The notes below the pieces were generated by a model. That model was not told the DNA's origin. It saw only the letters and a program-made list of their open reading frames with translations, and ran no database searches. Positions 18,355 through 27,132 of a stretch of 64,000 bases of DNA are shown in pieces (the stretch's first letter is position 1; each line of letters begins with the position of its first letter). The stretch covers positions 340,365 to 404,364 of the forward strand of contig NZ_ANOK01000003.1 in NCBI RefSeq assembly GCF_000331575.1, in the 5' to 3' direction. Source of the DNA: Calidifontibacillus oryziterrae (GTDB lineage: Bacteria; Bacillota; Bacilli; Bacillales; Bacillaceae_J). The translations under genes and the position numbers were made by a program.

Positions 18355-18996
18355 ATGTCATTTTTCGATAAAATAAAAAGCCACCATTTAGATATTTTGA
18401 AGGAAGTTGGCAATATTGGTGCAGGAAATGCCGCAACCGCTCTATCAAAAATACTTGGAAAAACGATAGATATGACAGTACCGAAAGTAAGTGTTGTATC
18501 CTTTGATGAAATGATGGATCTAGTAGGCGGATCAGAAAATGTCATTGCTTCAGTCTTTCTTAGAATAGAAGGGGATGCACCAGGTAGCATGTACTTTATG
18601 CTACCTTTAGAGCAGGCAGAGAAGTTTGTGTAACAAATGACAGGAGAAGAGGGCTTTTCTTTTGAAAACCCTCCTTATTCAGAACTTTCTGTATCTGCTT
18701 TACAAGAACTAGGGAACATGGTTTCGGGTTCTTATTTATCAGCCTTATCAGATTTTACTCAGCTTAATCTATATCCGTCTGTTCCAGCCCTTTGTATTGA
18801 CATGGTAGGAGCTATTTTGAGCTATGGTTTAATGGAACTTTCCCAAGTTAGTGATTATGCTATTGTTATAGATACTGCTGTTAGTGAACAAACTTCTCCA
18901 AACAATGATAGTGTGAAGGGGCACTTTTTCCTTTTACCGGACCCTGATTCTTTTGGGAAAATTTTTAGTGCGTTGGGAGTTCCTATTGATGAATGA
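18355..18996 (+). pseudogene. cheC: CheC, CheY-P phosphatase, interrupted by an in-frame TAA
   Basis: CheC dephosphorylates CheY-P and partners CheD. Here the frame is intact for 213 codons except for TAA at 18631-18633 (codon 93). The residues on both sides join seamlessly with family order: EQAEKFV, stop, QMTGEEGFSFENPPYSELS. Other family members carry Lys at the stop position, and one base change (AAA to TAA) would explain it. The first half (92 aa) keeps the E17/N20 phosphatase helix (ILKEVGNIGAGNAA); the second half keeps ALQELGNMVSGSYL. An ATG at 18637, one codon after the stop, could allow reinitiation, giving two half-proteins with one active site each, but there is no clear ribosome binding site. 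A nonsense mutation, split gene, readthrough or sequencing error cannot be told apart here. Confidence 0.85.
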
Positions 18997-19486
18997 GACA
19001 GTGAATATTATTAAAGTCGGGATTGCCGATATGAATGTAGTCGAATCCCCAAATCTCATTCGTACGTCGGGTTTGGGGTCATGTGTTGGCGTAGTAATTT
19101 ATGATTTGACGAAAGAAGCAGCTGGCCTAGCTCATGTTATGCTTCCCGATTCATCATTAGCCAAAACAGGTACAATTAACACTGCAAAATATGCAGATAC
19201 CGCAATTGAGGAATTATTGAATCGCATCTATAAATTAGGTTGTAAACAAGCGAATTTAAAGGCGAAAATTGCCGGTGGTGCGCAAATGTTTCAATTTTCC
19301 GCACAAAATGACATGATGAGGATTGGGCCAAGGAATGTCGAAGCAGTAAAGAAAGAATTACAAAGGTTCCGGATTTCAATTACCGCTGAAGATGTTGGTG
19401 GGAATAGTGGCCGGACAATTGAATTTAACCCAGCGACAAGGAAATTAAATATTAGAACCGTGAATCAAGGAGTTAAGGATATTTAA
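18989..19486 (+). CDS. cheD: CheD, chemoreceptor glutamine deamidase
   Basis: CheD deamidates receptor glutamines and stimulates CheC. The 165-aa protein carries the catalytic Cys in [13 protein letters not shown] and His in AGLAHVMLP, followed by GGAQMFQF. I start it at ATG 18989, 9 bases after TTGGGAG and overlapping the cheC stop by 8 bases, rather than at the in-frame TTG 18953 inside cheC. It ends in TAATG, overlapping the next gene by one base. Confidence 0.94.
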   Translation: MNETVNIIKVGIADMNVVESPNLIRTSGLGSCVGVVIYDLTKEAAGLAHVMLPDSSLAKTGTINTAKYADTAIEELLNRIYKLGCKQANLKAKIAGGAQMFQFSAQNDMMRIGPRNVEAVKKELQRFRISITAEDVGGNSGRTIEFNPATRKLNIRTVNQGVKDI

Positions 19487-19899
19487 TGATAAATTCATTG
19501 TTGTTTAATGTTTTTACCGCCTTTTTTGGTTTTTTCCTTGTTGTTATCATATCAATTAAAACAAACACCTTGGAGACATCTTTCATTCGTGGCTTGTTAT
19601 CGCTTATTTTATTTTTTTTCCTAGGTTTTGGCTTACGATGGGTAATTAAGTATGTTTTAAAGGATACTATTAATAAGAATGATAGTATAAATTTATCTAA
19701 ACAAAGAGATACGAAGGATAAAGTAGCATACGATGGGAGCGGAATTTTGAGGCAATCTGTAGGAACAAGTCATGATCCGGCCTCTTTATCTTCACAATCT
19801 GATAATGATGAGGGTATAGGAGAGTCTTTTGAAGGGGACTTATATGAAAGAACATCGGAATATGTTCGTGAATTATTAAATGAAGATGACCAAAATTAA
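19486..19899 (+). CDS. Small membrane protein of unknown function between cheD and sigD
   Basis: I do not recognise a named family. The 137-aa product has two hydrophobic segments (about residues 3-25 and 35-57) and a hydrophilic, Asp/Ser-rich cytoplasmic tail ending ERTSEYVRELLNEDDQN. TAATG coupling to cheD and a start 26 bases upstream of sigD place it in the fla/che operon. Proteins of this size occur at this place in other Bacillaceae to my knowledge; a role in motility is inference. Confidence 0.75.
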   Translation: MINSLLFNVFTAFFGFFLVVIISIKTNTLETSFIRGLLSLILFFFLGFGLRWVIKYVLKDTINKNDSINLSKQRDTKDKVAYDGSGILRQSVGTSHDPASLSSQSDNDEGIGESFEGDLYERTSEYVRELLNEDDQN

Positions 19900-19924
19900 A
19901 TTGGCTTTTTAAGGAGGGAAGGCG

Positions 19925-20692
19925 ATGACACAACCATCAACAAATGAGGATCAAATATGGCAAAGATGGATAGAAACAAGAGATCCTCAAGCTGGTGATT
20001 CGTTAATCCGTCTTTATATGCCTTTAGTCAATTACCATGTACAAAGAATATCTGTTGGCTTACCAAAAAGCGTAAGCCGAGATGATGTAAAAAGCTATGG
20101 ACTTATGGGATTATATGATGCCCTTGAAAAGTTTGATTATAAGAGGGATCTGAAGTTTGATACTTACGCTTCTTTTCGAATAAGAGGCGCTATTATAGAT
20201 GGTCTCCGTAAAGAAGATTGGCTTCCGCGTAGCATGAGAGAGAAAAATAAGAAGATCGAGGCCGCAATCGACCGCCTTGAGCAAAAGCTTATGAGAAATG
20301 TAACAATTGAGGAAATCGCAATGGAAGTGGAAATGTCCGAGGATGAAGTTCAGCATATTATAACTGAAGGTTTTTTTGCCAATATTTTATCAATTGATGA
20401 AGGCACAAAGGATGCTGAAGAAAAAGAAGGTCTTAGCTTTACGATTCGCGACAAAAAAACTTTGACACCTGAAGAAGAGATGGTAAAAGAGGAGCTTTAT
20501 AAAGTTTTAGCTAATGCCATTGAAGGCCTTAATGATAAAGAGCAGCTTGTTATAAGCTTATTTTATCAAGAAGAGCTTACATTGACGGAAATTGGACAAG
20601 TCCTTGGATTATCAACGTCGAGAATTTCACAAATTCATTCAAAAGCACTATTAAAACTACGAGGTTTATTAGGTAAGGCCTTGGCAATGTAA
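19925..20692 (+). CDS. sigD: Sigma-D, flagellar/motility sigma factor
   Basis: SigD (FliA type) directs transcription of flagellin, motor, receptor and autolysin genes. The 255-aa protein has region 2 (DLKFDTYASFRIRGAIIDGLR near residue 77, quoted in part: FDTYASFRIRGAI), region 3, and region 4 helix-turn-helix (LTLTEIGQVLGLSTSRISQ near residue 218). ATG follows AAGGAGGG by 6 bases. Its late operon position is as in B. subtilis, where sigD output depends on full-length operon transcription. Confidence 0.97.
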   Translation: MTQPSTNEDQIWQRWIETRDPQAGDSLIRLYMPLVNYHVQRISVGLPKSVSRDDVKSYGLMGLYDALEKFDYKRDLKFDTYASFRIRGAIIDGLRKEDWLPRSMREKNKKIEAAIDRLEQKLMRNVTIEEIAMEVEMSEDEVQHIITEGFFANILSIDEGTKDAEEKEGLSFTIRDKKTLTPEEEMVKEELYKVLANAIEGLNDKEQLVISLFYQEELTLTEIGQVLGLSTSRISQIHSKALLKLRGLLGKALAM

Positions 20693-20727
20693 GGAATTTT
20701 GTAAAAAATTTTCGAGGGGATAAACCA

Positions 20728-22119
20728 ATGGAAAAATTACAAGGATTGTTCAAGATAAAAATCAGCCCCGATAAAATGGAAGCCACCATCCAATATAATG
20801 ATAAGCGTCCTAACAATGAATTGAATGTGAATGATCCATTTATCTTTGAGGAGCTGCTAGATTTCATCGCTGAAAATCATGTTACGTACGGATTATTGGA
20901 GGATGTAATTAAAAATGTTTATGCAAGACCTGAAGCTTTTCGGGAACCTGTTGTTATTGCAAAAGGGAAACCACCTATAAATGGTACCGATGGCTTCCTA
21001 AGAAACGAAATCATTACTGTATCAAAAAAAGAGATCGATCAAAAGCAGCATTTTATTAATTTGCGAGAAGTAAAACAAATACCATCTGTAGCAAAAGGAC
21101 AAAAGCTGGCAACAATAATTCATCCAACTATGGGTGAAGACGGTTGTAATGTCTTAGGTCAAAAAGTACCAGCTAAAACCGGAAAACCCTATCGATTAAG
21201 ACCTGGAAAAAATATTGAGCAAATTAATGATGAGATATTTGCGGCAATTGATGGACAAATTAGTTTTGGGGATCGGACTATTAATGTTTTTCCAATGTAC
21301 GAGGTTAGAGGAGATCTTGACCTTAAAACAGGAAACATTGATTTTATAGGGAATGTTATCATTAGAGGCAATGTTCCCACTGGCTTTAAAGTAAAGTCAA
21401 AAGGGGATATACAAATTTATGGTCTTGTCGAGGGTGCAGAATTAATTGCGGACGGCTCGATATATATTACCGGTGGAATTGCTGCATTAAATAGGGGTAT
21501 CGTAAAAGCTGGAGTGGATATTCATACTTCGTACATAAACCAAGCACACGTTGAATGCTGCCGTAATATTGAAGTAGAGAGGTCGATTTTTCACAGTAAA
21601 TGTATTGCCGGTGGAAGCATTGTTACGAAAAATGGTACAATAGTAGGTGGAACTATATCGGTAGGTACCGGCCTCGAAGCCAAATCAATTGGGAATAAAA
21701 TGCACACAAAAACTGATTTGTTTATTGGAATTAACGAAAGAATTGTTGAGCAGGAAAAGTCGTTACAGCATCAGCTTATTGATATAGAAGATGTTGTTTA
21801 TAAACTTGAAATTGCTGTTAACAATCTAGCAATGAAATTAAAGCAAACGGGTACGCTTTCACCAAAAGAAAAGCAGCTGTTGGTAAAAAGTCGAAATACG
21901 ATTGAACAGTACCGAAAAAAACAAACTGAAGTTCGAGAAGATTTAGATGAGCTCCATGCTTTGTTTACTAATTTTGAAGATGCCTATGTAATTGTTTCAG
22001 ATGTGATTTACCCTAATACATGTATACATTTCGGTAAATATGTTCATTTGGCAAACCAACATTATCGTCATGTGAAAGTTCACTTAGTTGAGAATGAGGT
22101 AGCTTTTAGTCCGCTGTAA
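20728..22119 (+). CDS. FapA/DUF342 family protein
   Basis: The 463-aa protein belongs to the FapA (DUF342) family: an N-terminal alpha/beta region, then a beta-helix-like middle with repeated short strands (GDLDLKTGNIDFIGNVIIRG, in part; GDIQIYGLVEGAELIADGSIYI, in part; KNGTIVGGTISVG), and a C-terminal coiled coil (about residues 345-420). FapA was named for a flagellar role in Vibrio; the biochemical activity is unknown. It lies directly after sigD, where B. subtilis has swrB. Confidence 0.88.
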   Translation: MEKLQGLFKIKISPDKMEATIQYNDKRPNNELNVNDPFIFEELLDFIAENHVTYGLLEDVIKNVYARPEAFREPVVIAKGKPPINGTDGFLRNEIITVSKKEIDQKQHFINLREVKQIPSVAKGQKLATIIHPTMGEDGCNVLGQKVPAKTGKPYRLRPGKNIEQINDEIFAAIDGQISFGDRTINVFPMYEVRGDLDLKTGNIDFIGNVIIRGNVPTGFKVKSKGDIQIYGLVEGAELIADGSIYITGGIAALNRGIVKAGVDIHTSYINQAHVECCRNIEVERSIFHSKCIAGGSIVTKNGTIVGGTISVGTGLEAKSIGNKMHTKTDLFIGINERIVEQEKSLQHQLIDIEDVVYKLEIAVNNLAMKLKQTGTLSPKEKQLLVKSRNTIEQYRKKQTEVREDLDELHALFTNFEDAYVIVSDVIYPNTCIHFGKYVHLANQHYRHVKVHLVENEVAFSPL

Positions 22120-22139
22120 TAAAAAAAGGAAGTGGTAAA

Positions 22140-22454
22140 ATGGGTTTACGATTAGTTGAAATGCAGGTTGCGCTTCCAAGAACACAAGATGTCGGAAAAA
22201 TGCAAGAACAAATGCAGCAAAAAGGACAGCACCTTCAAGAGCATTTAGCATCCATGCAGAATAAAGAAGATGAAATTAAAAGTAAACAAGTCTATAAAAA
22301 AGATGAACCAACAAAAAATCAACTGCAAAAGGATGGACAAGGCTCAAACAAAGAAGAATTACCGCAGAGAAGGCACAAAAATACCTCAAATACCAATCAA
22401 AATGAAAAGTTGCACCATCCCTATAAAGGAAATCTTATAGATATCGAGGGATAA
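22140..22454 (+). CDS. Small hydrophilic protein of unknown function
   Basis: This 104-aa product is Gln/Lys-rich with no membrane segment. Residues 1-50 (LRLVEMQVALPRTQDVGKMQ and following) look helical and could form a coiled coil; the rest is low-complexity and ends in LIDIEG. It has a clear ribosome binding site (AAGGAAGTGG) and lies between the FapA-like gene and swrB, separated by 20 and 1 bases, so it is almost surely a translated operon member. Function not inferred. Confidence 0.7.
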   Translation: MGLRLVEMQVALPRTQDVGKMQEQMQQKGQHLQEHLASMQNKEDEIKSKQVYKKDEPTKNQLQKDGQGSNKEELPQRRHKNTSNTNQNEKLHHPYKGNLIDIEG

Positions 22455-22455
22455 T

Positions 22456-23004
22456 ATGGTCTCAATATTGATAGCAATTAGCTTTATTTTACATTTATTA
22501 GCTTTTTTCTGGATTATTTTACTTTCTATTAGAGTAAACAAATCAAAGGAAATTAATGCAAAACAAGTTGAAGTTCAAAAGGAAATTGAAGACATGTTTC
22601 AAGCCTATTTACTTGAAATGAAAGAAGAAAATGAAAAACTATTGCATATTATTGAAGAATCTGGGAAAACTAACAAAGTCAAACCATTAGCTCAAACAGC
22701 GACAAGCGAACCAATAAATGATATGCAAACTTCATATAAGCCATCGCCGTTACTTCAGGGGAAAATAGCAAAACAGACGTATCAAAGTCAAAAACCTCAA
22801 CAAAGAGCCTCACTGACAAATGAAAAACCAAATAATTATGTGCCGCCCGTACCGGTAGGGGAAGAGCAATTTGAACAATCATTCACATCACAGGTTTTTC
22901 GCCTAAATGCGGATGGCCTTTCGGCCGGTGAGATTGCTAGAAAACTGAATAGAGGTAAAACTGAAATTGAATTATTGCTTAAATTTCGCGAACAAAGTAA
23001 ATAA
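22456..23004 (+). CDS. swrB: SwrB-like protein (DUF6115 type)
   Basis: SwrB in B. subtilis promotes maturation of the flagellar basal body and export activation. The 182-aa product has an N-terminal membrane anchor (about residues 3-24), a charged coiled-coil segment (about 30-72), a low-complexity Gln/Pro/Ser linker, and a C-terminal helix-turn-helix-like module (LNADGLSAGEIARKLNRGKT, then EIELLLKFREQ) typical of this family. Position before rpsB matches swrB. Confidence 0.75.
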   Translation: MVSILIAISFILHLLAFFWIILLSIRVNKSKEINAKQVEVQKEIEDMFQAYLLEMKEENEKLLHIIEESGKTNKVKPLAQTATSEPINDMQTSYKPSPLLQGKIAKQTYQSQKPQQRASLTNEKPNNYVPPVPVGEEQFEQSFTSQVFRLNADGLSAGEIARKLNRGKTEIELLLKFREQSK

Positions 23005-23009
23005 ATATC

Positions 23010-23038
23010 TTGATACATGAGGAGCAATATGGTATAGT
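23010..23038 (+). promoter_or_regulatory. Sigma-A promoter of rpsB
   Basis: TTGATA (23010-23015) and TATAGT (23033-23038) are separated by exactly 17 bases, in the gap between swrB and rpsB. This gives rpsB a promoter independent of the fla/che operon, with a start near 23045 and a leader of about 110 bases. Confidence 0.75.
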
Positions 23039-23044
23039 AACTTT

Positions 23045-23153
23045 CGGTGTTAAATACACACGCTCGTCGATTAAAGTATTGGTGCTGCATGATGTAGTGT
23101 TACTTTAGGATGAAATGAGCGGAGGAATTATAACCAATTAGGAGGAAAAAAGA
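23045..23153 (+). promoter_or_regulatory. Candidate structured leader (S2 autoregulation) of rpsB
   Basis: Between promoter and gene are several possible pairings: GTGT/ACAC around 23047-23060, CTGCA with TGTAG around a TGA loop near 23091-23103 (extendable by G-U pairs), and GCTC near 23063 with GAGC near 23118. Such leaders on ribosomal protein genes usually bind the product (here S2) to repress translation. Assignment to a known S2-leader family is from position and shape only. Confidence 0.45.
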
Positions 23154-23855
23154 ATGTCAGTTATTTCAATGAAACAATTGCTAGAAGCAGGTGTTCACTT
23201 TGGACACCAAACACGTCGATGGAATCCCAAAATGAAGCGTTATATCTTTACAGAGCGCAATGGTATTTACATCATCGACTTACAAAAAACAGTAAGAAAA
23301 GTAGAAGAAGCATTTAACTTCATGAAAGAAGTTGCTGCAAACGGTGGTACTATTCTTTTTGTTGGTACGAAGAAACAAGCTCAAGATTCAGTGAAAGAAG
23401 AAGCTGAGCGTTGCGGAATGTACTATGTTAACCAACGTTGGTTAGGTGGTACATTAACAAACTTCGAAACAATCCAAAAGCGTATACAACGTCTTAAAGA
23501 TATTGAAAAAATGCGCGAAGATGGTACTTTCGACGTTTTACCAAAGAAAGAAGTCGTAAATTTAAACAAAGAATTAGAGCGTCTTGAGAAGTTCTTAGGC
23601 GGTATTAAGGAAATGAAAGCAACTCCTGATTGCCTATTTATTATTGATCCTCGTAAAGAGCGCATTGCCGTTGCTGAAGCTCATAAATTAAACATTCCTA
23701 TTGTAGGGATTGTTGATACAAACTGTGATCCAGACGAAATTGACTATGTTATTCCAGGAAATGACGATGCAATTCGTGCTGTGAAACTTCTTACTGCAAA
23801 AATGGCTGATGCTGTTATTGAAGCAAAACAAGGTGAAGAAATTACTACTGCATAA
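23154..23855 (+). CDS. rpsB: Ribosomal protein S2
   Basis: S2 is a 30S subunit protein. The 233-aa sequence has both signatures: [20 protein letters not shown] at the N terminus and [19 protein letters not shown] around residue 158. ATG follows TTAGGAGG by 8 bases. A terminator follows. Confidence 0.98.
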   Translation: MSVISMKQLLEAGVHFGHQTRRWNPKMKRYIFTERNGIYIIDLQKTVRKVEEAFNFMKEVAANGGTILFVGTKKQAQDSVKEEAERCGMYYVNQRWLGGTLTNFETIQKRIQRLKDIEKMREDGTFDVLPKKEVVNLNKELERLEKFLGGIKEMKATPDCLFIIDPRKERIAVAEAHKLNIPIVGIVDTNCDPDEIDYVIPGNDDAIRAVKLLTAKMADAVIEAKQGEEITTA

Positions 23856-23869
23856 GAAAAGTAAACAAT

Positions 23870-23908
23870 AAAGGTGGTAAGAGGGATAAGCCTTTTATCA
23901 CCTTTTTT
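23870..23908 (+). terminator. Rho-independent terminator after rpsB
   Basis: AAAGGTGGTAA (23870-23880) pairs with TTATCACCTTT (23895-23905, one G-U pair), followed by a run of T to 23908. It partly separates rpsB from tsf. Confidence 0.8.
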
Positions 23909-23964
23909 AAAAGAATAAATGGAAGTAATTACATAACATAACTGTAAACCAAGGAGGAATTTAA

Positions 23965-24849
23965 ATGGCCATTACTGCACAAATGGTAAAAGAACTTCGT
24001 GAAAAAACTGGTGCTGGTATGATGGATTGTAAAAAAGCACTTACTGAAACGAATGGTGATATGGAAAAAGCAATCGATTATCTTCGTGAAAAAGGAATTG
24101 CAAAAGCTGCAAATAAAGCAGACCGTATTGCAGCAGAAGGAATTACAGCTATTAAGCATGACGGAAATACTGCAGTTATTTTAGAAGTAAATTCTGAAAC
24201 AGACTTTGTTGCAAAGAATGAAGGATTCCAACAATTAGTATCTGAACTTGCAGGTCATATATTATCACAAAAGCCTGCAAACGTTGAAGAAGCGTTAAAA
24301 CAAAATTTAAATGGTAGCGGTCCATCAGTAGAAGAGCACATTAATACTGCAATTGCTAAAATTGGTGAAAAGCTTTCATTACGCCGTCTCCAAGTCGTTG
24401 AAAAAGAGGATAACGATGTATTTGGTGTTTACCTCCATATGGGTGGACGTATAGGTGTATTAACTGTTTTATCTGGAACAAGTGATGAAAACCTTGCTAA
24501 AGATATTGCTATGCATGTTGCTGCGGTTAACCCACGATACGTTTCTCGTGATCAGGTTTCAGAAGAAGAAACAACAAGAGAGCGTGAAGTATTAACGCAA
24601 CAAGCACTTAACGAAGGAAAGCCAGCAAATATCGTTGAAAAAATGGTAGAAGGCCGTCTTGGTAAGTTCTTTGAAGAGATCTGTTTACTTGATCAAGCCT
24701 TTGTTAAAGATCCAGATCAAAAGGTTGGCAAATATGTACAATCTAAAGGCGCTACTGTAAAAGGCTTTGTACGTTATGAAGTTGGAGAAGGAATGGAAAA
24801 GCGTCAAGACAACTTTGCTGAAGAAGTAATGAGTCAAGTAAACAAATAA
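23965..24849 (+). CDS. tsf: Elongation factor Ts
   Basis: EF-Ts exchanges GDP for GTP on EF-Tu. The 294-aa protein starts with the conserved UBA-like region ([20 protein letters not shown]) and has the core motif [13 protein letters not shown] near residue 76. Length is typical for Bacillus (293 aa). ATG follows AAGGAGG. No separate promoter is evident, so expression probably depends on readthrough from rpsB. Confidence 0.98.
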   Translation: MAITAQMVKELREKTGAGMMDCKKALTETNGDMEKAIDYLREKGIAKAANKADRIAAEGITAIKHDGNTAVILEVNSETDFVAKNEGFQQLVSELAGHILSQKPANVEEALKQNLNGSGPSVEEHINTAIAKIGEKLSLRRLQVVEKEDNDVFGVYLHMGGRIGVLTVLSGTSDENLAKDIAMHVAAVNPRYVSRDQVSEEETTREREVLTQQALNEGKPANIVEKMVEGRLGKFFEEICLLDQAFVKDPDQKVGKYVQSKGATVKGFVRYEVGEGMEKRQDNFAEEVMSQVNK

Positions 24850-24857
24850 GATTATGG

Positions 24858-24886
24858 TAGGGAACACGAAGTGTGTTCCCTATTTT
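24858..24886 (+). terminator. Terminator after tsf
   Basis: TAGGGAACAC (24858-24867) pairs perfectly with GTGTTCCCTA (24873-24882), followed by only four T. The short tract suggests partial termination. Confidence 0.7.
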
Positions 24887-24904
24887 AAGATGCAAATAGA
24901 ATGA

Positions 24905-24932
24905 TTGCTAGACCAATAAGATAGCGTAAAAT
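24905..24932 (+). promoter_or_regulatory. Candidate sigma-A promoter of pyrH
   Basis: TTGCTA (24905-24910), 16-base spacer, TAAAAT (24927-24932), lying just after the tsf terminator and 22 bases upstream of the pyrH start. The predicted start leaves a very short leader. Confidence 0.4.
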
Positions 24933-24954
24933 TGATGTAACGGTGGAGGTTGTC

Positions 24955-25677
24955 ATGACGAATCCTAAATACAAGCGGGTAATATTGAAGTTAAGTGGTG
25001 AGGCTCTTGCAGGTGATAAAGGATTTGGGATAGACCCAACCATTATTAAGAGCATTGCTACGCAAGTAAAAGAAATCGCAGAAATGGGTGTTGAAGTCGC
25101 TGTTGTTGTCGGTGGTGGAAATATTTGGCGTGGTAAAGTAGGTAGTGAAATGGGTATGGACCGGACAACTGCTGATTACATGGGAATGCTTGCAACATGT
25201 ATGAATTCCTTGGCTCTACAAGATAGTCTTGAAAATTTAGGAATACAAACACGAGTCCAAACCTCAATTGAAATGAGACAGGTTGCTGAACCATACATAA
25301 GAAGAAAAGCTATACGGCATTTAGAAAAGAAACGTGTTGTTATTTTTGCAGCAGGAACAGGCAACCCATATTTCTCAACGGATACAACAGCAGCTCTTAG
25401 AGCAGCTGAAATTGAAGCGGACGTAATATTAATGGCAAAAAATAATGTTGATGGTGTTTATAGTGCTGACCCATCAATAGATAAAAATGCTGTTAAATAT
25501 GAAACACTCTCATATTTAGATGTTTTGAAGGAAGGTTTAGCAGTGATGGATTCAACGGCTTCTTCTTTATGTATGGATAATAATATTCCATTAATTGTCT
25601 TCTCTATTATGGAGGAAGGAAATATTAAAAGAGCAATTATCGGTGAAAATATTGGAACGATCGTGAGGGGGAAATAA
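24955..25677 (+). CDS. pyrH: Uridylate kinase (UMP kinase)
   Basis: PyrH phosphorylates UMP to UDP with ATP. The 240-aa amino-acid-kinase fold protein shows [19 protein letters not shown], the glycine loop [11 protein letters not shown], and [19 protein letters not shown] near residue 136. I use ATG 4955+20000 (24955), placed after GGAGG, instead of the in-frame GTG 24943. It is followed 2 bases later by frr. Confidence 0.97.
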   Translation: MTNPKYKRVILKLSGEALAGDKGFGIDPTIIKSIATQVKEIAEMGVEVAVVVGGGNIWRGKVGSEMGMDRTTADYMGMLATCMNSLALQDSLENLGIQTRVQTSIEMRQVAEPYIRRKAIRHLEKKRVVIFAAGTGNPYFSTDTTAALRAAEIEADVILMAKNNVDGVYSADPSIDKNAVKYETLSYLDVLKEGLAVMDSTASSLCMDNNIPLIVFSIMEEGNIKRAIIGENIGTIVRGK

Positions 25678-25679
25678 TA

Positions 25680-26237
25680 ATGGGTCAACAGGTTATTCGT
25701 AATACAAAAGAGAAAATGAACAAAGCGATTCAAGCTTACAAGCGTGAGCTTGCAACAGTCCGGGCGGGTCGTGCAAATCCATCAATTTTAGATCGAGTTC
25801 AGGTAGACTATTATGGAGCACCAACACCATTAAATCAATTATCTTCAATTACAGTTCCTGAAGCTCGGCTATTAGTCATTCAACCGTATGATAAATCAGT
25901 ACTTCAAGAAATTGAAAAGGCAATTCAAAAGGCTGACTTAGGGTTAAATCCAACAAATGATGGTTCAATTATTCGAATCTCTATCCCACCATTAACAGAG
26001 GAACGCCGAAAAGCGTTAGTAAAAGATGTAAAGGCTATGGCTGAAGAAGCAAAGGTAGCACTTCGTAATATTCGTCGTGATGCTAATGATGAATTGAAAA
26101 AGCTAGAAAAAGATGGTCAAATTACTGAGGATGATCATCGTAGTTATACTGAAGATGTTCAAAAAGAAACAGATAACCATGTCAAGGAAATTGATAATAT
26201 TACTAAAGAAAAAGAAAAAGAAATAATGGAAGTTTAG
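25680..26237 (+). CDS. frr: Ribosome recycling factor
   Basis: RRF splits post-termination ribosomes together with EF-G. The 185-aa sequence is typical: [18 protein letters not shown] near residue 22, [15 protein letters not shown] near residue 60, and a highly charged three-helix C terminus. Tightly coupled to pyrH. Confidence 0.98.
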   Translation: MGQQVIRNTKEKMNKAIQAYKRELATVRAGRANPSILDRVQVDYYGAPTPLNQLSSITVPEARLLVIQPYDKSVLQEIEKAIQKADLGLNPTNDGSIIRISIPPLTEERRKALVKDVKAMAEEAKVALRNIRRDANDELKKLEKDGQITEDDHRSYTEDVQKETDNHVKEIDNITKEKEKEIMEV

Positions 26238-26266
26238 ACCATTTCACGATACAATATAATGTACAG

Positions 26267-26297
26267 AACCCTCTATTATATTTCAGGGGGTTTTTTT
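26267..26297 (+). terminator. Terminator after frr
   Basis: AACCCTCT (26267-26274) pairs with AGGGGGTT (26285-26292, one G-U pair), followed by seven T. It lies before uppS, which has no strong promoter of its own in the 40-base gap. Confidence 0.8.
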
Positions 26298-26337
26298 ACT
26301 ATTAACGATTTTAAATTTAATTTGGTGGAGGATTCGA

Positions 26338-27114
26338 ATGCTCGAAAAGTTCTCATTTCGAAAGGAGAAAACTGATTCAAAGGGATCAGTTTATTCACTA
26401 GAACAAATAGATCGTAGTTCTGTACCTAATCATATAGCCATCATTATGGATGGAAATGGTCGTTGGGCAAAAAAACGTGGGCTTCCTAGAGTTGCTGGCC
26501 ATCATGAAGGAATGAAGGTTGTCCGGAAAATTGTAAAAGCTTCCAACGAAGTTGGAATTAGAGCTTTAACTCTCTATGCTTTTTCGACTGAAAATTGGAA
26601 AAGACCAAAAACTGAAGTTGATTATTTAATGAAGTTGCCAGAGGAATTTTTAGGGACCTTTCTACCTGAACTAATTGAAGCAAATGTTCAAGTTAGAGTA
26701 ATGGGCAATAAAGATCAACTGCCACCCCATACACGAAATGCAATTACGAAAGCGATAAGTGAAACAAGAACGAATGATGGGCTAATATTAAATTTTGCCT
26801 TAAACTATGGCAGTCGTTTCGAAATTATTGAAGGTATTAAAAGCTTATTAAAAGAAAGCAACGAAGGTAAACTAAATATAGAGGAAATAAATGAAGAGGT
26901 TTTCGAAAGGTTTTTATTGAGTGCTGGTCTTAAAGATCCTGATTTGCTTATTCGAACTAGCGGTGAAATTCGTTTAAGTAATTTTATGCTTTGGCAGTTG
27001 GCGTATTCAGAGTTGTGGTTTACTGATATTCTCTGGCCGGATTTTAATGAGAACCACTTTTATCAAGCTATTGTCGAATATCAACGCCGGACGAGGAGAT
27101 TTGGTGGCGTATAA
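26338..27114 (+). CDS. uppS: Undecaprenyl diphosphate synthase
   Basis: UppS is the cis-prenyltransferase making the C55 carrier for peptidoglycan and teichoic acids. The 258-aa protein has the catalytic IIMDGNGRWAKKRGLPRVAG (Asp in MDGNG), FSTENWKRPKTEV, and the C-terminal signature RTSGEIRLSNFMLWQ with LWPDF. ATG follows GGTGGAGG. Confidence 0.97.
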   Translation: MLEKFSFRKEKTDSKGSVYSLEQIDRSSVPNHIAIIMDGNGRWAKKRGLPRVAGHHEGMKVVRKIVKASNEVGIRALTLYAFSTENWKRPKTEVDYLMKLPEEFLGTFLPELIEANVQVRVMGNKDQLPPHTRNAITKAISETRTNDGLILNFALNYGSRFEIIEGIKSLLKESNEGKLNIEEINEEVFERFLLSAGLKDPDLLIRTSGEIRLSNFMLWQLAYSELWFTDILWPDFNENHFYQAIVEYQRRTRRFGGV

Positions 27115-27132
27115 ATAAAGGTGAGGTACGTA

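Noticed and set aside
18953..18988. Longer CheD from TTG 18953
   Set aside because: The added residues lie in cheC and have no match to CheD; ATG 18989 has a proper ribosome binding site.
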